From NCBI RefSeq assembly GCF_051486985.1, contig NZ_JAHVDV010000022.1, positions 1 through 64,000 of the forward strand: DNA of 64,000 nt, written 5' to 3'. Every line of letters starts with the position of its first letter. Positions within the stretch are counted from its first letter, which is position 1. The notes below the pieces were generated by a model. It saw only the letters and a program-made list of their open reading frames with translations, was not told the origin of the DNA and searched no databases. The position numbers and the translations under genes are program-made. The stretch is from CBFFRJ01 sp051486985 (GTDB lineage: Bacteria > Pseudomonadota > Gammaproteobacteria > Enterobacterales > Enterobacteriaceae). Below, piece by piece: positions 63,003 to 64,000 of the stretch.

Positions 63003-63061
63003 TGCGCTAAAAAGCCGGAGGGCGTTTGCTTATCCGGCCTGCGATTTCTGCTTCAGACCTG

Positions 63062-63103
63062 AGCCGGATAAGTCGTCTATTCACGCGACATCCGGCTTTT
63101 TTT
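63062..63103 (+). terminator. Terminator downstream of pepD, overlapping the yafP end
   Basis: AGCCGGAT (63062-63069) pairs with ATCCGGCT (63090-63097), with an inner GTCG/CGAC stem, followed by a run of T to 63103. It overlaps the last codons of the convergent acetyltransferase gene. Confidence 0.75.
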
Positions 63104-63542
63104 GTCGCGCCATATGATAATTCACGAACCGCACTCCGCGTGTCTCAACCGATTGTTGCTGCAAAACCTGAAACCCATAACGCTCAAAAAAAGGCTTCGC
63201 GGTAATACTGGCATCGACGGTGATCATTCCGTCAGGAAGCAGAACAATGAGTGCATCCAACAACGCACTGGCGACCCCCTGATGAGTAAATTCCGGCGAG
63301 ACAAAAAGTAAGTCAATATAACGTTCAATAGCGGTAATAAAGCCCACCGGGCGATGGTCTGATACCGCCACACGCACCGTAGAATGCGTTAATTTTTCCT
63401 GCCAGCGTGACGCATCTATCTGCGCCCAGGCGGCAATCTGGCGCGGCGAATAATCGCGGCTGGCTGTTTCAGTGACCGCCCGCAGAAATATTTCGCACAG
63501 GTCGTCAAAATCCCTTTCTTGATAAGTTCTTATTTCCAGCAT
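63081..63542 (-). CDS. yafP: GNAT acetyltransferase YafP
   Basis: A 153-residue GNAT protein. VRVAVSDHRPVGFI, the acetyl-CoA loop FTHQGVASALLDALI (Q/R-x-x-G-x-A type), and ITAKPFFERYGFQVLQQQSVE match YafP throughout. It starts two bases after dinB ends, so the two are translated together. In E. coli yafP is the last gene of the SOS-induced dinB-yafN-yafO-yafP operon; here the YafN-YafO antitoxin-toxin pair is missing. Confidence 0.94.
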   Translation of the reverse strand: MLEIRTYQERDFDDLCEIFLRAVTETASRDYSPRQIAAWAQIDASRWQEKLTHSTVRVAVSDHRPVGFITAIERYIDLLFVSPEFTHQGVASALLDALIVLLPDGMITVDASITAKPFFERYGFQVLQQQSVETRGVRFVNYHMARQKKPDVA

Positions 63543-63544
63543 GA

Positions 63545-64000
63545 TTATAATCCCAGTACCAGCTGTCGCTCCATTTGCGGATCAAGCAAGGTCACGTGCA
63601 GGCCTACCAGCCGCACGCCGCGACCACTGCGGCGTTCATCCCAGGCTTTACGCGCCGTCGCCAGCAAATCCTCTTTGTTAAGACGCGGCCAGATGTGCTC
63701 CTGTGTGGTGAGCTGAAAATCGGCAAATTTCAGTTTCACCCCCTGCCTGGCGATCAGCAGGTCGGGTTTCACTTTTAACAGACGGCGCTCCAGTTCAGCA
63801 TAAAGATTCTCGATAATGGCTTCGCACTCTTCCCACTGGTAAATATCGTCCAGTAAGGTGCGTTCAACGCCGACGGACTTACGTAGCCGCTCGCTGCTGA
63901 TCTGCCGGTCATCAATGCCCTGGCTTCGCTCCCACAATACCCGACCGAATTTCCCAAACCGTTTAAGCAGCATCGCCAGATCGCTGTTTTGCACATCTTC
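63545..64000 (-). CDS. dinB: DNA polymerase IV DinB, C-terminal part (cut by window edge)
   Basis: The last 150 or so residues of a Y-family translesion polymerase. LAMLLKRFGKFGRVLWERSQGID and RKSVGVERTLLDDI belong to the thumb and little-finger domains. The end, MERQLVLGL, carries the QLVLGL beta-clamp-binding peptide. The frame is open to the window end. The gene is SOS-controlled in the family; its promoter is outside the window. Confidence 0.96.
   Translation of the reverse strand, partial: EDVQNSDLAMLLKRFGKFGRVLWERSQGIDDRQISSERLRKSVGVERTLLDDIYQWEECEAIIENLYAELERRLLKVKPDLLIARQGVKLKFADFQLTTQEHIWPRLNKEDLLATARKAWDERRSGRGVRLVGLHVTLLDPQMERQLVLGL

Noticed and set aside
1..64000. CRISPR arrays, rRNA genes and further tRNA genes
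   Set aside because: No regularly spaced repeats of CRISPR type, no rRNA sequence and no tRNA other than thrW and its partial copy were found on reading both strands.

Overview
The window comes from a member of the Enterobacteriaceae, most likely Enterobacter or a close relative such as Leclercia. The right end (55.0-64.0 kb) has the conserved core order thrW-proA-proB-phoE-crl-frsA-gpt-pepD-yafP-dinB, read here in reverse, and each protein closely matches its enterobacterial family in length and motifs. Everything left of the tRNA-Thr gene thrW looks accessory or lineage-specific.

Layout. 0-18 kb is a patchwork: an IS3 transposase tail, a LysR regulator and an SDR, an Rrf2-type regulator divergent from an alpha/beta hydrolase across a near-perfect operator, a decayed MFS gene, a TonB-dependent receptor with a secreted beta-propeller partner, a TacA-like antitoxin whose GNAT toxin has decayed, a cupin, an amino-acid module (Lrp-type regulator, LysE exporter, BrnQ carrier, ProC-like reductase), and a SulP anion transporter with a tandem universal stress protein. 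Six copies of a GTCCGC/GCGGAC palindromic element are scattered here, and a ~160-base repeat flanks the 2.8-9.8 kb segment.

18.2-34.3 kb is a myo-inositol catabolic cluster: IolD, IolC fused to a DUF2090 aldolase-type domain, IolA, IolB, IolE, two sugar-phosphate isomerase/epimerase-like TIM barrels, a Gfo/Idh/MocA dehydrogenase, an IolT-type transporter, a second MFS transporter, a UPF0303 protein, a lone EIIA(Glc)-like protein and an RpiR-type repressor IolR. TTTCAT/ATGAAA motifs recur in its promoter regions. Transported inositol would be oxidised to inosose, dehydrated (IolE), ring-opened (IolD), isomerised (IolB), phosphorylated and cleaved (IolC-DUF2090), and the semialdehyde converted to acetyl-CoA (IolA).

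34.6-43.3 kb holds an EamA transporter, a YfaZ-like porin, a two-component system and an RND efflux permease without an adjacent membrane-fusion protein. 43.3-46.9 kb is degraded, AT-rich DNA with an IS3 remnant, a broken UvrD-like helicase and a truncated tyrosine integrase.

47.0-55.1 kb is a compact integrative element at thrW. It is bounded by a 42-base direct repeat of the tRNA 3' end and carries its own 646-residue tyrosine integrase. Its cargo is a colicin-D-like toxin with its immunity protein, two small DNA-binding proteins, a secreted protein, a serine recombinase, a DUF1643 protein, a NIPSNAP-like protein, and a 1.0-kb stretch with no substantial reading frame on either strand but nested complementary arms. 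That stretch is the best candidate in the window for an undescribed element, a long structured RNA.
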